Of a stretch of DNA of 64,000 nucleotides, positions 25,451-34,165 are shown piece after piece. Under the pieces are notes generated by a model. The model saw only the letters and a list, made by a program, of their open reading frames with translations. It was not told the origin of the DNA and searched no databases. Numbering within the stretch: position 1 is the stretch's first letter; each line of letters begins with the position of its first letter. This stretch comes from CAYMND01 sp964465065 (GTDB lineage Bacteria > Acidobacteriota > Aminicenantia > UBA2199), in the NCBI GenBank assembly GCA_964465065.1, contig CAYXHZ010000003.1:1-64000 (forward strand), read 5' to 3'. A program made the translations under genes and the position numbers.

Positions 25451-26287
25451 ATGAGACTGATCACCCTCGGACCGGACAAGAAAGTGTCGTCACGTCACCG
25501 CCTGCGCTGCCGTTACCCGGTGCTGCTGGTGCACGGATTGAGCCTGCGCGACGATCTGCCGCTGCTGCGCTACTGGGGACGCCTGCCGGGATACCTGCGC
25601 AGCCAGGGCGTCAAGGTTCACCTGAGCCGCCACGATGCCTGGGCATCGGTGCCGGAAAACGCGTTGGCCCTCAAGAAACGCATCGAGGAACTGCAGCGGA
25701 GCGAAGACTGTGCCAAAGTCAACCTGATCGCCCACTCCAAAGGCGGAATCGAGAGCCGCCTGGCCGTGCACCTCTTCGACGGAGCGCCGCCGGTAGCCAG
25801 CGTCAGCACCATCGCCACCCCGCACCGGGGTGCCGCCCTGGCCGACTGGCTGCTGAAATTCAAACCGGCCAAGAACGAAAAGCTACACCAGGCACTCAAC
25901 CTGTTCGGCCGCCTGATCGGCGACCGCTCCCCCGACAGCCTGATGGCGCTGAGCCAGCTGACCGGCGAGTTCATGTCCGAATTCAACCGGCTTACCCCGG
26001 ATCATCCGGATGTGTATTACCAGAGTGTGGCCAGCCGCCTCCACAAACCGGTTTTCGACCCGCTGTTCATCGTCTCGCACCGCCTGCTGATGGAACTGGA
26101 AGGGGACAACGACGGCGTGGTCGGCACGGAAAACTGCCGCTGGGGCGATTCCTTTCAGCTCTGGGGAGAAGAGAAGGGCCTGTCCCACATCGATGTCTGC
26201 GACATGTCCGGCTTCAAACGACGCGGCTTCGATATCCTGAGGGCCTACGCCAAGCTGCTGGGATCCCTCGGTAAGCGCGGCTTTTGA
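25451..26287 (+). CDS. Alpha/beta-hydrolase, lipase/esterase-like
   Basis: The 278-aa protein has YPVLLVHGLSLRDDL (oxyanion-hole HG at 28-29) and NLIAHSKGGIESR, where S96 is the probable nucleophile (AHSKGG instead of the commoner GHSQGG). STIATPHRGAALADWLL follows, as in triacylglycerol lipases and PGAP1-like esterases. Late candidates for the acid and His are DNDGVV and LSHIDV. It has no signal peptide, so it may be intracellular. TATAAA ends 7 bp before the ATG and there is no ribosome binding site. Confidence 0.8.
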   Translation: MRLITLGPDKKVSSRHRLRCRYPVLLVHGLSLRDDLPLLRYWGRLPGYLRSQGVKVHLSRHDAWASVPENALALKKRIEELQRSEDCAKVNLIAHSKGGIESRLAVHLFDGAPPVASVSTIATPHRGAALADWLLKFKPAKNEKLHQALNLFGRLIGDRSPDSLMALSQLTGEFMSEFNRLTPDHPDVYYQSVASRLHKPVFDPLFIVSHRLLMELEGDNDGVVGTENCRWGDSFQLWGEEKGLSHIDVCDMSGFKRRGFDILRAYAKLLGSLGKRGF

Positions 26288-26291
26288 CCGC

Positions 26292-27593
26292 TTACGCCCT
26301 CCGGCTCCGGTGCGGAAAGGCGGCTCGCGGCGCCGGCCGGCCGCGGAACTGGGTCTGCGGTTCCTCGGCAGGGGCGGCCCGTCTGGCCGATTCGGAATGG
26401 TAGCCGTGCTGGGTATCGACCGTCACCGGGCGGCGGATGAAACGTTCGATCCGGCTCAGGTAACCCCGTTCGGCGGCCGTGCAGAAGGAAATGGCCTGTC
26501 CACCGGCTCCGGCCCGGGCGGTACGGCCGATGCGGTGCACATAGGTTTCGGCCTCGATGGGCAGATCGTAGTTGATGACATGGGAAATTCCGTCCACATC
26601 GATGCCCCGGGCGGCGATGTCGGTGGCCACCAGCACCCGGATCCGTCCCTGCTTGAAATTGGCCAGGGCCTCGGTACGAGCGTTCTGACTCTTGTTGCCG
26701 TGAATGGCCACGGCCTGGATGCCGTGGTCGGCCAGTTTTTTCACCACCCGGTTGGCCATGTGCTTCATCTGGGTGAAGACGATGACCCGTTCGCAGTCGC
26801 GCCCGTCGAGAAGCGATGACAGCAGGGCATCCTTGTCGCTTTTTTCCACAAAGAGAACCCGCTGACCGATGCGGTCCACGGTCGGGGCTTCGGGGGTGAT
26901 GCGGATGGTGACGGCATCCCGGACCAGAGTGCGGGCCAGGGCGGCCACTTCCGCCTCGATGGTCGCTGAAAAGAACAGGGATTGACGACGCGCCGGCAAT
27001 TTGGCGATCACCTTGCGCACATCGGGCAGAAAACCCATGTCCAGCATGCGGTCGGCCTCGTCGAGAACGAAGATCTCGACGGTCCCCAGGTCGATGTAGC
27101 CCTGCTGGATCAGATCCAGCAGCCGGCCGGGTGTGGCCACCAGGATATCGACTCCGCCACGCAGGGCGCTGATCTGGGCGGCCTGACCGACGCCTCCGAA
27201 AATGACGGCATGGCTGTGCCGGAGGTACCGGCCGTAGACGCGGATGCTGTCGTCGATCTGGGCGGCCAGTTCACGGGTCGGCGCCAGGATCAGCACCCGG
27301 GGGTGCTTGGCCAGCGCCGGTTTCCGGTTCGAGGTCAGATACTGCAGAATCGGCAGAGTGAAGGCCGCGGTTTTACCGGTTCCGGTCTGGGCGCAGCCGA
27401 TCAGGTCCCGGCCGGCCAAAAGGTGGGGAATGGCCTGTTCCTGAATTGGAGTCGGCTTCTGATAGCCCTCTTGGGTTACGGCCTGCTGCAATTGCGGCAG
27501 CAGCCGGGAAAAGGATCCGGAGAGTTGCGGAATGACGTTGCGAGAAATGGAGCCGGTTTGTCTGGTTTTTGCGGCAGATTCAGAAAAATTCAT
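26292..27593 (-). CDS. rhlE: DEAD-box RNA helicase (RhlE type)
   Basis: ATP-dependent RNA helicase for RNA remodelling or decay. The 433-aa protein has the Q motif (GYQKPTPIQEQAIP), the P-loop AQTGTGKT (68-75), PTRELAAQI, TPGRLLDL, DEAD (178-181), FFSATI, VATDIAARGIDVDGI and YVHRIGRTARAG. The basic C-terminal tail (RGRPAPRAAFPHRSRRA) is common in RhlE. AAGGA lies 6 bp before the ATG. The symbol is by family resemblance only; other DEAD subfamilies are possible. Confidence 0.9.
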   Translation of the reverse strand: MNFSESAAKTRQTGSISRNVIPQLSGSFSRLLPQLQQAVTQEGYQKPTPIQEQAIPHLLAGRDLIGCAQTGTGKTAAFTLPILQYLTSNRKPALAKHPRVLILAPTRELAAQIDDSIRVYGRYLRHSHAVIFGGVGQAAQISALRGGVDILVATPGRLLDLIQQGYIDLGTVEIFVLDEADRMLDMGFLPDVRKVIAKLPARRQSLFFSATIEAEVAALARTLVRDAVTIRITPEAPTVDRIGQRVLFVEKSDKDALLSSLLDGRDCERVIVFTQMKHMANRVVKKLADHGIQAVAIHGNKSQNARTEALANFKQGRIRVLVATDIAARGIDVDGISHVINYDLPIEAETYVHRIGRTARAGAGGQAISFCTAAERGYLSRIERFIRRPVTVDTQHGYHSESARRAAPAEEPQTQFRGRPAPRAAFPHRSRRA

Positions 27594-27795
27594 AAAAAAT
27601 CCTTATGTCGTTAAATTTGTTCCCGCCTGTTTGTGAAATGATGAAACGATGCAAAAATCCGATGTCGTATCGAATATCGACCAGGCCAGGGGCCCGGTGT
27701 CATAGTTCATGTATTCCCTGTTGAAGCGATTGCCATACGGCAAGGCCCACGGGCTCAACGAAATCACTATACGCCGGATCGGGGCGGGTGTCAAG

Positions 27796-27961
27796 GAAGA
27801 GGAGAAGTGGACAAAAAATGGACGGAAGTGGACAAAGAGAAGAAGTGGACGAGGAGTGGACGAAGAGATCGCTCAGTTTTTCTTTACGTCCACTTCTCTC
27901 TGTCCACTTCTTTTTCCAGTCCACTTCACTCCGTCCACTCCCGTCCACTTCTTCTCCTCCT
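27796..27961 (+). repeat. Inverted-array repeat element B, copy 1
   Basis: The left half has four GTGGAC units (27807, 27828, 27845, 27856) and one ATGGAC at 27818, in purine-rich spacers. The right half has five GTCCAC units (27888, 27902, 27919, 27933, 27943) in pyrimidine-rich spacers. The outer edges GGAGAAG and CTTCTTCTCC also pair. The core near 27854-27875 (AGTGGACGAAGAGATCGCTC) recurs in copy 2. The transcript could fold into one very long imperfect hairpin. The region holds no gene. Confidence 0.88.
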
Positions 27962-27989
27962 AGACAAACAATCAATCACTCCCTATAAT
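27961..27989 (+). promoter_or_regulatory. Promoter of the second 4HB gene
   Basis: TAGACA (27961-27966), a 17-bp spacer and TATAAT (27984-27989). The -35 begins at the last base of the repeat array. The predicted start near 27996 leaves a leader of about 20 nt with AGGAGGGG before the ATG. Confidence 0.75.
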
Positions 27990-28016
27990 GTTACTATTGT
28001 TTTCATAGGAGGGGTC

Positions 28017-28598
28017 ATGCCGGAAAAGATCCTGGGTGCCCACGGAGGCTACCGTCAACTGAAAAGTTTTCAACTGGCCCGGCTCGTTTACGATCTGACC
28101 GTGGACTTCTGCAACAACCATGTCAGCCGCTTCAGCCGCACCCGGGACCAGATGATCCAGGCCGCCCGGAGCGGCGTGCAGAACATTGCCGAAGGCAGTC
28201 TGGCCGCGGCCGCCTCTACCAAAACGGAAATCCGGCTCACCCAGGTGGCCCGCGCCAGCCTGGAAGAGCTCAAGCTGGATTATGAAGACTTTCTGAGACA
28301 GAACGAGCTCGAGCCATGGCCCAGAAACCATCTTTTCAGACAGACCCTCATCGATCGCCGTTACCGTCACTCCAGAGATGTCCTCGACTGGATCGCGGAG
28401 ATTACAGAAAAAACAGCTCAGCATGGGCTAACTTCCCCGCCGGTTGCGCTGACTTACGCCAATGCCGTTCTGACTTTGATCCATGTCGCCTGCTTTCTTC
28501 TCGACCGCCAGGTGGCGGCATTGGCGCGGCGCTTCGAACGGGAAGGCGGGTTCAGCGAACGGCTGTATCGGATCAGGAGGGAGAAGAGACGGGGGTGA
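28017..28598 (+). CDS. Four-helix-bundle (S23/IVP-like) protein, cassette B
   Basis: The 193-aa paralog of the protein at 5079. The two align from the start (HGGYRQLKSFQLARLVYDLT against HGAYRTLISYQKAEIVYDAT). They share AARSG-QNI-EGS, the block LTQVARASLEEL-DY-DFLR, and the C-terminal CFLLDRQV-AL. About half of the residues agree by eye over the first 100. Like its paralog it is longer than S23 proteins of rRNA insertions. The function is unknown. It has its own promoter and a strong AGGAGGGG ribosome binding site. The stop codon falls at the edge of element B copy 2, so the gene fills the space between the two repeat copies. Confidence 0.87.
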   Translation: MPEKILGAHGGYRQLKSFQLARLVYDLTVDFCNNHVSRFSRTRDQMIQAARSGVQNIAEGSLAAAASTKTEIRLTQVARASLEELKLDYEDFLRQNELEPWPRNHLFRQTLIDRRYRHSRDVLDWIAEITEKTAQHGLTSPPVALTYANAVLTLIHVACFLLDRQVAALARRFEREGGFSERLYRIRREKRRG

Positions 28599-28710
28599 GG
28601 AGAAGAAGGGGACTAAGAATAAAGAAGTGGACAAAGAGTGGACGAAGAGATCGCTCATTTTTTTCCCGTCCACTTCTTCTCCTCCTCAACTTCTTCTCCC
28701 CCTCCTCCGC
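28599..28710 (+). repeat. Inverted-array repeat element B, copy 2
   Basis: A shorter copy of the element at 27796: GGGGAC (28608), GTGGAC (28627), GTGGAC (28638), the same core as copy 1 (identical 22 bp at 28636-28657), a T run, then GTCCAC (28668) and CTTCTTCTCCTCC. Both copies have the same orientation. The number of units differs (five plus five in copy 1, about three plus one here). Confidence 0.85.
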
Positions 28711-28768
28711 TTGAAATAAGCCCCGAAAGCCCGTAAAATGACGGTTCGGGAACAAGGAGAATCCGACC

Positions 28769-29806
28769 ATGAACCTCTACCGCGATCAAAACGGCTACCT
28801 GTGCTATAAAAACGCCGACGGCAAACAGCGTACCTTCTCGGGCATTCAGCCGACCGGTGACATCCACATCGGCAATTACCTGGGCGCCATTTCCAACTGG
28901 TTGAAATTTCTGGACGAGTACGAGTGCGTCTTTTGCATCGTCGACCACCACGCCACCACCATCGAGTACCGGGTCGACGAAATGCCTCAGCGCATCGTCA
29001 ACGCCGCCATCGCCAACATCGCCGCCGGTCTGGCCCCCGAGCGCTGCATCCTGTTCGTGCAGAGCGAAGTGCCCCAGCACACCGAACTGGCCTGGATTTT
29101 CAACACCGTCACCCCGTTCGGGGATCTCACCCGCATGACCCAGTTCAAGCAGAAAGCCAAAGAGCACGAAGAAAACGTCAACGTCGGCCTGTTCACCTAC
29201 CCGGTACTGCAGGCGGCCGATATTTTACTGTACAAGGCCAGTGCCGTACCCGTCGGCGAGGATCAGGTGCAGCATATCGAACTGGCCCGCGAAGTGGCCC
29301 GCAAGTTCAACGCCCGCTTCGGCGAGGTTTTTCCCGAATGTCAGGCCCATGTCACCACCGCCAAACGCATCATGGGGCTGGACGGCGAGAAAAAAATGTC
29401 CAAGTCCATCGGCAACACCATCGGCCTGCTGGAAACCCCCGATCAGATCTGGCAGAAACTGGCTCCCGCCAAAACCGACCTGCGCCGCCAGCGCAAGACC
29501 GACCCCGGCGTGCCAGCCGACTGCAACATCTTCACCAGCTACCACCAGCACTTTTCACCGGAAACGGATCTGGACTGGATCCGGGAAGGCTGCACCCGGG
29601 CCGGAATCGGTTGTCTGCAATGCAAAAAGAAACTGCTGGAAAACATGGAAAAGACCCTGGGTCCGATCCGTGCCCGCGCCGACGAACTCCGCAAGCGCCC
29701 GGACACGGTTCACGACATCCTGGACAGCGGCGCCCGCAAAGCCCGGACCATCGCCGAACCGGTCATCGAGGAGACGCTGCGGACCATGGGACTCAAGAGA
29801 AGCTGA
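28769..29806 (+). CDS. trpS: Tryptophanyl-tRNA synthetase
   Basis: This class I synthetase charges tRNA-Trp. The 345-aa protein has FSGIQPTGDIHIGNYLGAI (HIGN at 33-36), the DHHATT loop, VLQAADILLY and GEDQVQHIELAR. EKKMSKS, at about residue 209, is the KMSKS motif. CxxC residues near the C-terminus (GCLQCKKK) and NCNIF are present. AAGGAG lies 8-9 bp before the ATG. The length is normal. It is 12 bp upstream of an ABC ATPase gene and may be co-transcribed with it. Confidence 0.95.
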   Translation: MNLYRDQNGYLCYKNADGKQRTFSGIQPTGDIHIGNYLGAISNWLKFLDEYECVFCIVDHHATTIEYRVDEMPQRIVNAAIANIAAGLAPERCILFVQSEVPQHTELAWIFNTVTPFGDLTRMTQFKQKAKEHEENVNVGLFTYPVLQAADILLYKASAVPVGEDQVQHIELAREVARKFNARFGEVFPECQAHVTTAKRIMGLDGEKKMSKSIGNTIGLLETPDQIWQKLAPAKTDLRRQRKTDPGVPADCNIFTSYHQHFSPETDLDWIREGCTRAGIGCLQCKKKLLENMEKTLGPIRARADELRKRPDTVHDILDSGARKARTIAEPVIEETLRTMGLKRS

Positions 29807-29818
29807 ACCGGAGACCCG

Positions 29819-30541
29819 ATGCTGGAGCTGATCGATCTGCAAAAAAATTATGGGCCTGTACAGGCACTCAAAGGGCTGAACCTGCAAGTCAAACGCGGCG
29901 AAATCTACGGACTGCTGGGTCCCAACGGCGCCGGCAAGACCACCACCATCAAGATTCTGGCCTCGCTGCTGCACGCCGACGGCGGTAAAATCCAGCTCGA
30001 CGGTCAGGATTTCGACCCGACCCTGACAGACAACAAGAAGAAGGTGGCCTACGTCCCCGACCAGGGTTTCCTGTACGGTAAGCTCAGCGGCGAGGAGCAC
30101 CTCCATTTTTACGCCGACTTGTACCGCATGCCCATGCGGCAGCGGCAGCAGGAAATCGATTTTTACTTCGACCTGTTCGAATTCGCCGCCTACCGCGACC
30201 AGCTGGTCGAGTCCTACTCGGCCGGTACCAAACGCAAGCTGATGCTGGCCCAGGGTTTCATCGTCCACCCGCAGATCCTGCTGCTCGACGAACCGCTGAC
30301 CTCGCTGGACCCGCTGGTCAGCCGCAAGGTCGCCCTGCATGTCGCCGATTTCGCCAACCGCGGCGGTCTGGTCATCCTGGCCACCCATATCCTGGACATC
30401 GCCCGCACGATCTGCCAGACCATCGGCGTCATCGTCTCGGGCCGCATGGTAAGGGAAATCCGCCGCGGTCAGGCTGGAGAGTTTCCCGGCAGCACCGAAG
30501 CCCTCGAAGCCCTGTACATGGACACGGTTCTCCAGACATGA
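29819..30541 (+). CDS. ABC transporter ATP-binding protein
   Basis: The 240-aa ATPase subunit has LLGPNGAGKTTTIK (Walker A, about residues 33-46), the signature SYSAGTKRKLMLAQ (a variant of LSGGQ with SAGT), ILLLDEPLTSLDPL (Walker B) and the ILATHILD switch His. It resembles ATPases of ABC-2-type exporters. The stop overlaps the start of the permease gene (ATGA), so the pair forms one transporter in the inner membrane. The substrate is unknown. Confidence 0.92.
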   Translation: MLELIDLQKNYGPVQALKGLNLQVKRGEIYGLLGPNGAGKTTTIKILASLLHADGGKIQLDGQDFDPTLTDNKKKVAYVPDQGFLYGKLSGEEHLHFYADLYRMPMRQRQQEIDFYFDLFEFAAYRDQLVESYSAGTKRKLMLAQGFIVHPQILLLDEPLTSLDPLVSRKVALHVADFANRGGLVILATHILDIARTICQTIGVIVSGRMVREIRRGQAGEFPGSTEALEALYMDTVLQT

Positions 30542-32184
30542 AGACCCTGCTGAGCAGCCGCCGACGCATGCTGCAGAATTCTCTGCGGCAGCTGGGTCAC
30601 GGCAAGAGCGTTCTGCTGCTCTTGTTCGTCGTCCTGCTCCTGGGCAGTATCAGCTGGATCGTCGCCGCCCTGTTCAGCCATATCGCCAACGAACCGATGT
30701 TCAGCGTCGAATTCAAGCTGTTCATCAGCGCCAGAATTCTGCAGATGGCCTTCATGGCGGCCTTCGTCATGACCATCATCTCGGCCCTGGTGTCGACGGT
30801 CAACATCCTCTACCTTTCCAAGGACCTGCCCATGCTGATCAGCTCCCCGCTGCCCCTGCACCGGCTGATGAACTGGAAGACCGTCGAGGTGGCCGCCGCC
30901 AGCAGTTTCATGGCCGTTCTGCTCAGCCTGCCCATGCTCATCGGCTACGCCTATTATTTCGCCCGCGGACCGCTGCAGGTCCTGCTGATCGGCACGGCCA
31001 CAGTTCTGCTGTTCGCCGGCGCCGTTGTCATCGGCATGCTCATCGGTCTGATACTGCCGGCTTTCGTGTCCATACGCACCCTGCAGCCGCTGCTCAGCGT
31101 CATCTCCATCGTCCTGATCGCCGCCGCAGTCATCGGTCTGCGCCTGCTCCGCCCCGAAAAACTCTTCTCCCCCCAGGCGATCGACAACCTGGTGTCGTTC
31201 ATGAACCAGTTCCAGTTGGGGCCGGCCGACACCCTGCCTTCGGCCTGGTTGTCCCAGGCCATCCTGCAGATCAGCCGGAACAACTGGTCGGCCGCCTTGC
31301 TCGAACTGAGCCGCCTGGCGGCGCTGCTGGCCATCAGCTGGACTCTTTTCCATTATCTGAACCGGCGTTACTTCCTGAACACCTTCGAAAAGCTCTGGCA
31401 GGGGAAAAGCCGCCGCTACGGTCCAAACCCGGGCATTGACCGGCCGCTGCGCTCACCGGCCAGGGCCATGCTCGGCAAGGAAAGGGCCATGTTTTTCCGA
31501 TCGACCGAGCAATGGTCCCAGCTGCTGGTGGTCATGGCCATCCTGGCCATCTTCATCCTCAACATCCAGAGTCTGCCTGTCAGTCACCCCTTCCTGCGTC
31601 AGGTGCTGACCTTCTTCACCTTCGGCATGGGGGCCTTCATCATCGCCGGGCTCAACATCCGCTTCACCTTCACCGCCCTGCCCATGGATTTCCCCGGCCT
31701 GGTTCATGTCCTGTGCGCCCCGCTCAGCCGCTCGCTGATCTTCTCCCAGAAGTTGTCGCTGCACCTGTCGTTTCACTGTTTCAGCGCCGTTTTCCTTTTC
31801 TGCGCCACCAGCCTGATCCTGAAACCGGATTTCTTCATGAACCTGATCGGCGGCCTGTTTCTGCTCTCGTCGCTGCCCCTGTACACCGTGTACGCTCTGG
31901 GTTCGGGCATGAACCTGTGCCAGGGGAATTCGCTCTCCCCGCAGCACCTGATCATCAGCCGTCAGGGGATTGTCTACATGATCGCCACCTTTTTTCACAC
32001 CCTGCTGCTGGCCGCCCTGTTCGGTCGTCCCCTGTACCTGTACTATCGGAACATGTACCGGGGCGATCCCCTTCCCGTCGTCCGAATCATGCTCTGGCTG
32101 CTGCTGATCGTCGCCGTCAACCTGCTGCTGACCCTGTGGCTGTACCGGCGTTACAGAAAATGCTGGCTGTCACTGGATTTCTAG
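30538..32184 (+). CDS. ABC-2-type exporter permease
   Basis: The 548-aa protein has about twelve hydrophobic segments in two groups (about residues 22-215 and 325-540), separated by a soluble loop with SRRYGPNPGIDRPL. It lacks an ATPase domain and depends on the upstream ATP-binding protein, whose gene it overlaps by 4 bp. The layout suits an exporter of the 'putative ABC exporter' group. No substrate can be inferred from the neighbours (trpS and an ornithine carbamoyltransferase). Confidence 0.82.
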   Translation: MKTLLSSRRRMLQNSLRQLGHGKSVLLLLFVVLLLGSISWIVAALFSHIANEPMFSVEFKLFISARILQMAFMAAFVMTIISALVSTVNILYLSKDLPMLISSPLPLHRLMNWKTVEVAAASSFMAVLLSLPMLIGYAYYFARGPLQVLLIGTATVLLFAGAVVIGMLIGLILPAFVSIRTLQPLLSVISIVLIAAAVIGLRLLRPEKLFSPQAIDNLVSFMNQFQLGPADTLPSAWLSQAILQISRNNWSAALLELSRLAALLAISWTLFHYLNRRYFLNTFEKLWQGKSRRYGPNPGIDRPLRSPARAMLGKERAMFFRSTEQWSQLLVVMAILAIFILNIQSLPVSHPFLRQVLTFFTFGMGAFIIAGLNIRFTFTALPMDFPGLVHVLCAPLSRSLIFSQKLSLHLSFHCFSAVFLFCATSLILKPDFFMNLIGGLFLLSSLPLYTVYALGSGMNLCQGNSLSPQHLIISRQGIVYMIATFFHTLLLAALFGRPLYLYYRNMYRGDPLPVVRIMLWLLLIVAVNLLLTLWLYRRYRKCWLSLDF

Positions 32185-32283
32185 CATGGCTTTCCCATAG
32201 CGGCGGTTGATTTCCAATGCCCTTTAAGGTACACTGATCAGTCGTGCACCAAAAAAAATTCTAAAATAGATGGAGGATTAACC

Positions 32284-33285
32284 ATGGCTCTGAACCTTAG
32301 AAACCGAAACTTTCTCAAATTGCTCGACTTCAGCCCCAAAGAGATCCAATTTTTGCTGGATCTGGCTATCGACCTGAAAAAAGCGAAATACGCCGGCACC
32401 GAACAGAAACGGTTGCTGGGCAAGAACATCGCCCTGATTTTCGAAAAAGCCTCGACCCGGACCCGCTGCGCCTTCGAAGTGGCCGCTTACGACCAGGGCG
32501 CCCATGTCACCTACCTGGGCCCCAGCGGATCGCAGATCGGCCAGAAGGAATCGATGCGCGACACCGCCCGTGTCCTCGGCCAGATGTACGACGGTATCGA
32601 ATACCGCGGCTTCGGCCAGGCCATCGTCGAAGAGCTGGCCAAGTACGCCGGCGTTCCGGTCTGGAACGGCCTGACCAACGAATTCCACCCCACCCAGATC
32701 CTGGCCGATTTCATGACCATGATCGAATACAGCGACAAACCGCTCAACCAGGTGAAATTCGCTTACCTGGGCGACGCCCGTTTCAACATGGGCAATTCGC
32801 TGATGGTCGGCGCCGCCAAGATGGGTATGGACTTCCGTTCGGTGGCCCCCAAATCCCTGCAGACCGGTGCCGAACTGGTACGGACCTGCCAGCAAATCGC
32901 CAAAGAGACCGGCGCCAAGATCAGCCAGACCGAAGATGTCGCCGCCGGCGTCAAGGGTTGCGACTTCATCTACACCGATGTCTGGGTGTCGATGGGTGAA
33001 CCCGACTCCGTCTGGGAAGAACGCATCAAACTGCTCAAGCCCTACCAGGTGAACGGCGAGCTGATGAAAAAGACCGCCAACCCCAAATGCAAGTTCCTGC
33101 ACTGCCTGCCCGCGTTTCACAACCGCGAAACGACCATCGGCGAGCAGATTTTCCAGAAATACGGCCTGGACGGCATGGAAGTGACCGAAGAGGTTTTCGA
33201 ATCGGAAAATTCCATCGTGTTCGACGAAGCCGAAAACCGCATGCACACCATCAAAGCGGTGATGGTGGCCACGCTGGGCGCCTGA
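32284..33285 (+). CDS. argF: Ornithine carbamoyltransferase
   Basis: Carbamoyl phosphate plus ornithine gives citrulline. The 333-aa protein has EKASTRTRCAFEVAA, with the carbamoyl-phosphate motif STRT at 57-60, then FHPTQILADFMT (HPTQ), the ornithine-side DVWVSMGE, and HCLPAFHN around residue 273. The length and the YLGPSGSQIGQKES stretch resemble both ArgF and catabolic ArcB of enteric bacteria. With no arcA, arcC or other arg gene next to it, anabolic or catabolic use cannot be decided. GGAGG lies 7-8 bp before the ATG. Confidence 0.93.
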   Translation: MALNLRNRNFLKLLDFSPKEIQFLLDLAIDLKKAKYAGTEQKRLLGKNIALIFEKASTRTRCAFEVAAYDQGAHVTYLGPSGSQIGQKESMRDTARVLGQMYDGIEYRGFGQAIVEELAKYAGVPVWNGLTNEFHPTQILADFMTMIEYSDKPLNQVKFAYLGDARFNMGNSLMVGAAKMGMDFRSVAPKSLQTGAELVRTCQQIAKETGAKISQTEDVAAGVKGCDFIYTDVWVSMGEPDSVWEERIKLLKPYQVNGELMKKTANPKCKFLHCLPAFHNRETTIGEQIFQKYGLDGMEVTEEVFESENSIVFDEAENRMHTIKAVMVATLGA

Positions 33286-33296
33286 GCCAGCAACTG

Positions 33297-33323
33297 GAGG
33301 CCCGGTCGGACCGGCCGGGCCTC
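33297..33323 (+). terminator. GC-rich hairpin after argF
   Basis: GAGGCCCGG pairs perfectly with CCGGGCCTC around a 9-nt loop, 12 bp after the argF stop. There is no T run, so it may be a weak terminator or an mRNA 3' stabiliser before the HD gene. Confidence 0.45.
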
Positions 33324-33334
33324 TCCGCAGCGCC

Positions 33335-34147
33335 ATGATCGCCGGATTCAAACCCTTTCACGAACTTTTTCTCGCTTACGCCGGCACTTTCCTCAGCGGT
33401 GACGCCGAAGCGGACGCCCCGTTCCAGCTCAAGATCGATCACACCCTGCGCGTCGTCGCCCACAGCCTGCAGTACACGCCAGACCTGCCCCAGACCGTCC
33501 GTCTGAGCGCCGCTCTGGCCGCCCTGTTCCACGACCTGGGCCGTTTCTCCCAGTTCAGCGAACATGGCACCTTCCATGACGGCTCGTCCTGCAACCACGC
33601 CCAGCGTTCGGTCGAGGTGCTGGAAAAGCTGCGCTGTCTGCCTCCGGGCCTGCCCCACCGCGCCGAAATCGTCGACGCCATCCGCCTGCACAACCAGAAG
33701 TCGCTGCAGGAACCACTGTCTTTGGCCGGCAGCTTTTTTTACCATCTGCTGCGCGACTGCGATAAAACCGACGTGCTGGCCGTACTGCGCGGTCATTACC
33801 AATCCGCCGACGACCGCGACCGTTACCTGACCCTGGGGCTGAGCGATCAACCGTCCATCAGCCCGGAAGTGCTCGCTGATCTGCACAGCGGCCGGATCGT
33901 CGACATCCGCCATCTGCATACCGTCCACGATTTCAAATTGCTGCAGATCGGCTGGATTTACGACATCCATTTCGAACCGGCCTACCGCTTCATTCTGTCG
34001 CGGCAGGATTTTCAGGCCATTCTGGCCACCATCCCCCCCCGGCTCCTGCCGACCGGTTTTGCCGCCCTTTTCGCAACCATGCAGGCCAGAGAACACTCCC
34101 GCAAACATCCCGTGCTGCAGACAGCCGTCGCTGCCGGTCTGGCCTGA
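33335..34147 (+). CDS. HD-domain phosphohydrolase
   Basis: The 270-aa protein has an N-terminal HD domain: DHTLRVVAHSLQY (first His), ALFHDLGRFSQF (HD at 66-67), HAQRSVEVL, AIRLHNQKSL and RDCDKTDVLAVL (late Asp). These are the metal ligands of an HD phosphohydrolase. The C-terminal half (SILPEVLADL- and DIHFEPAYRFILSRQ-like) is not recognised. The substrate is unknown; nucleotides or phosphate esters are typical. It starts without a clear ribosome binding site 50 bp after argF. Confidence 0.75.
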   Translation: MIAGFKPFHELFLAYAGTFLSGDAEADAPFQLKIDHTLRVVAHSLQYTPDLPQTVRLSAALAALFHDLGRFSQFSEHGTFHDGSSCNHAQRSVEVLEKLRCLPPGLPHRAEIVDAIRLHNQKSLQEPLSLAGSFFYHLLRDCDKTDVLAVLRGHYQSADDRDRYLTLGLSDQPSISPEVLADLHSGRIVDIRHLHTVHDFKLLQIGWIYDIHFEPAYRFILSRQDFQAILATIPPRLLPTGFAALFATMQAREHSRKHPVLQTAVAAGLA

Positions 34148-34165
34148 CCGCCAGCCGAATTCTCC

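Noticed and set aside
32284..33285. Arginine deiminase (arc) operon
   Set aside because: Only the carbamoyltransferase is present; no arcA, arcC or arcD lies on either side.
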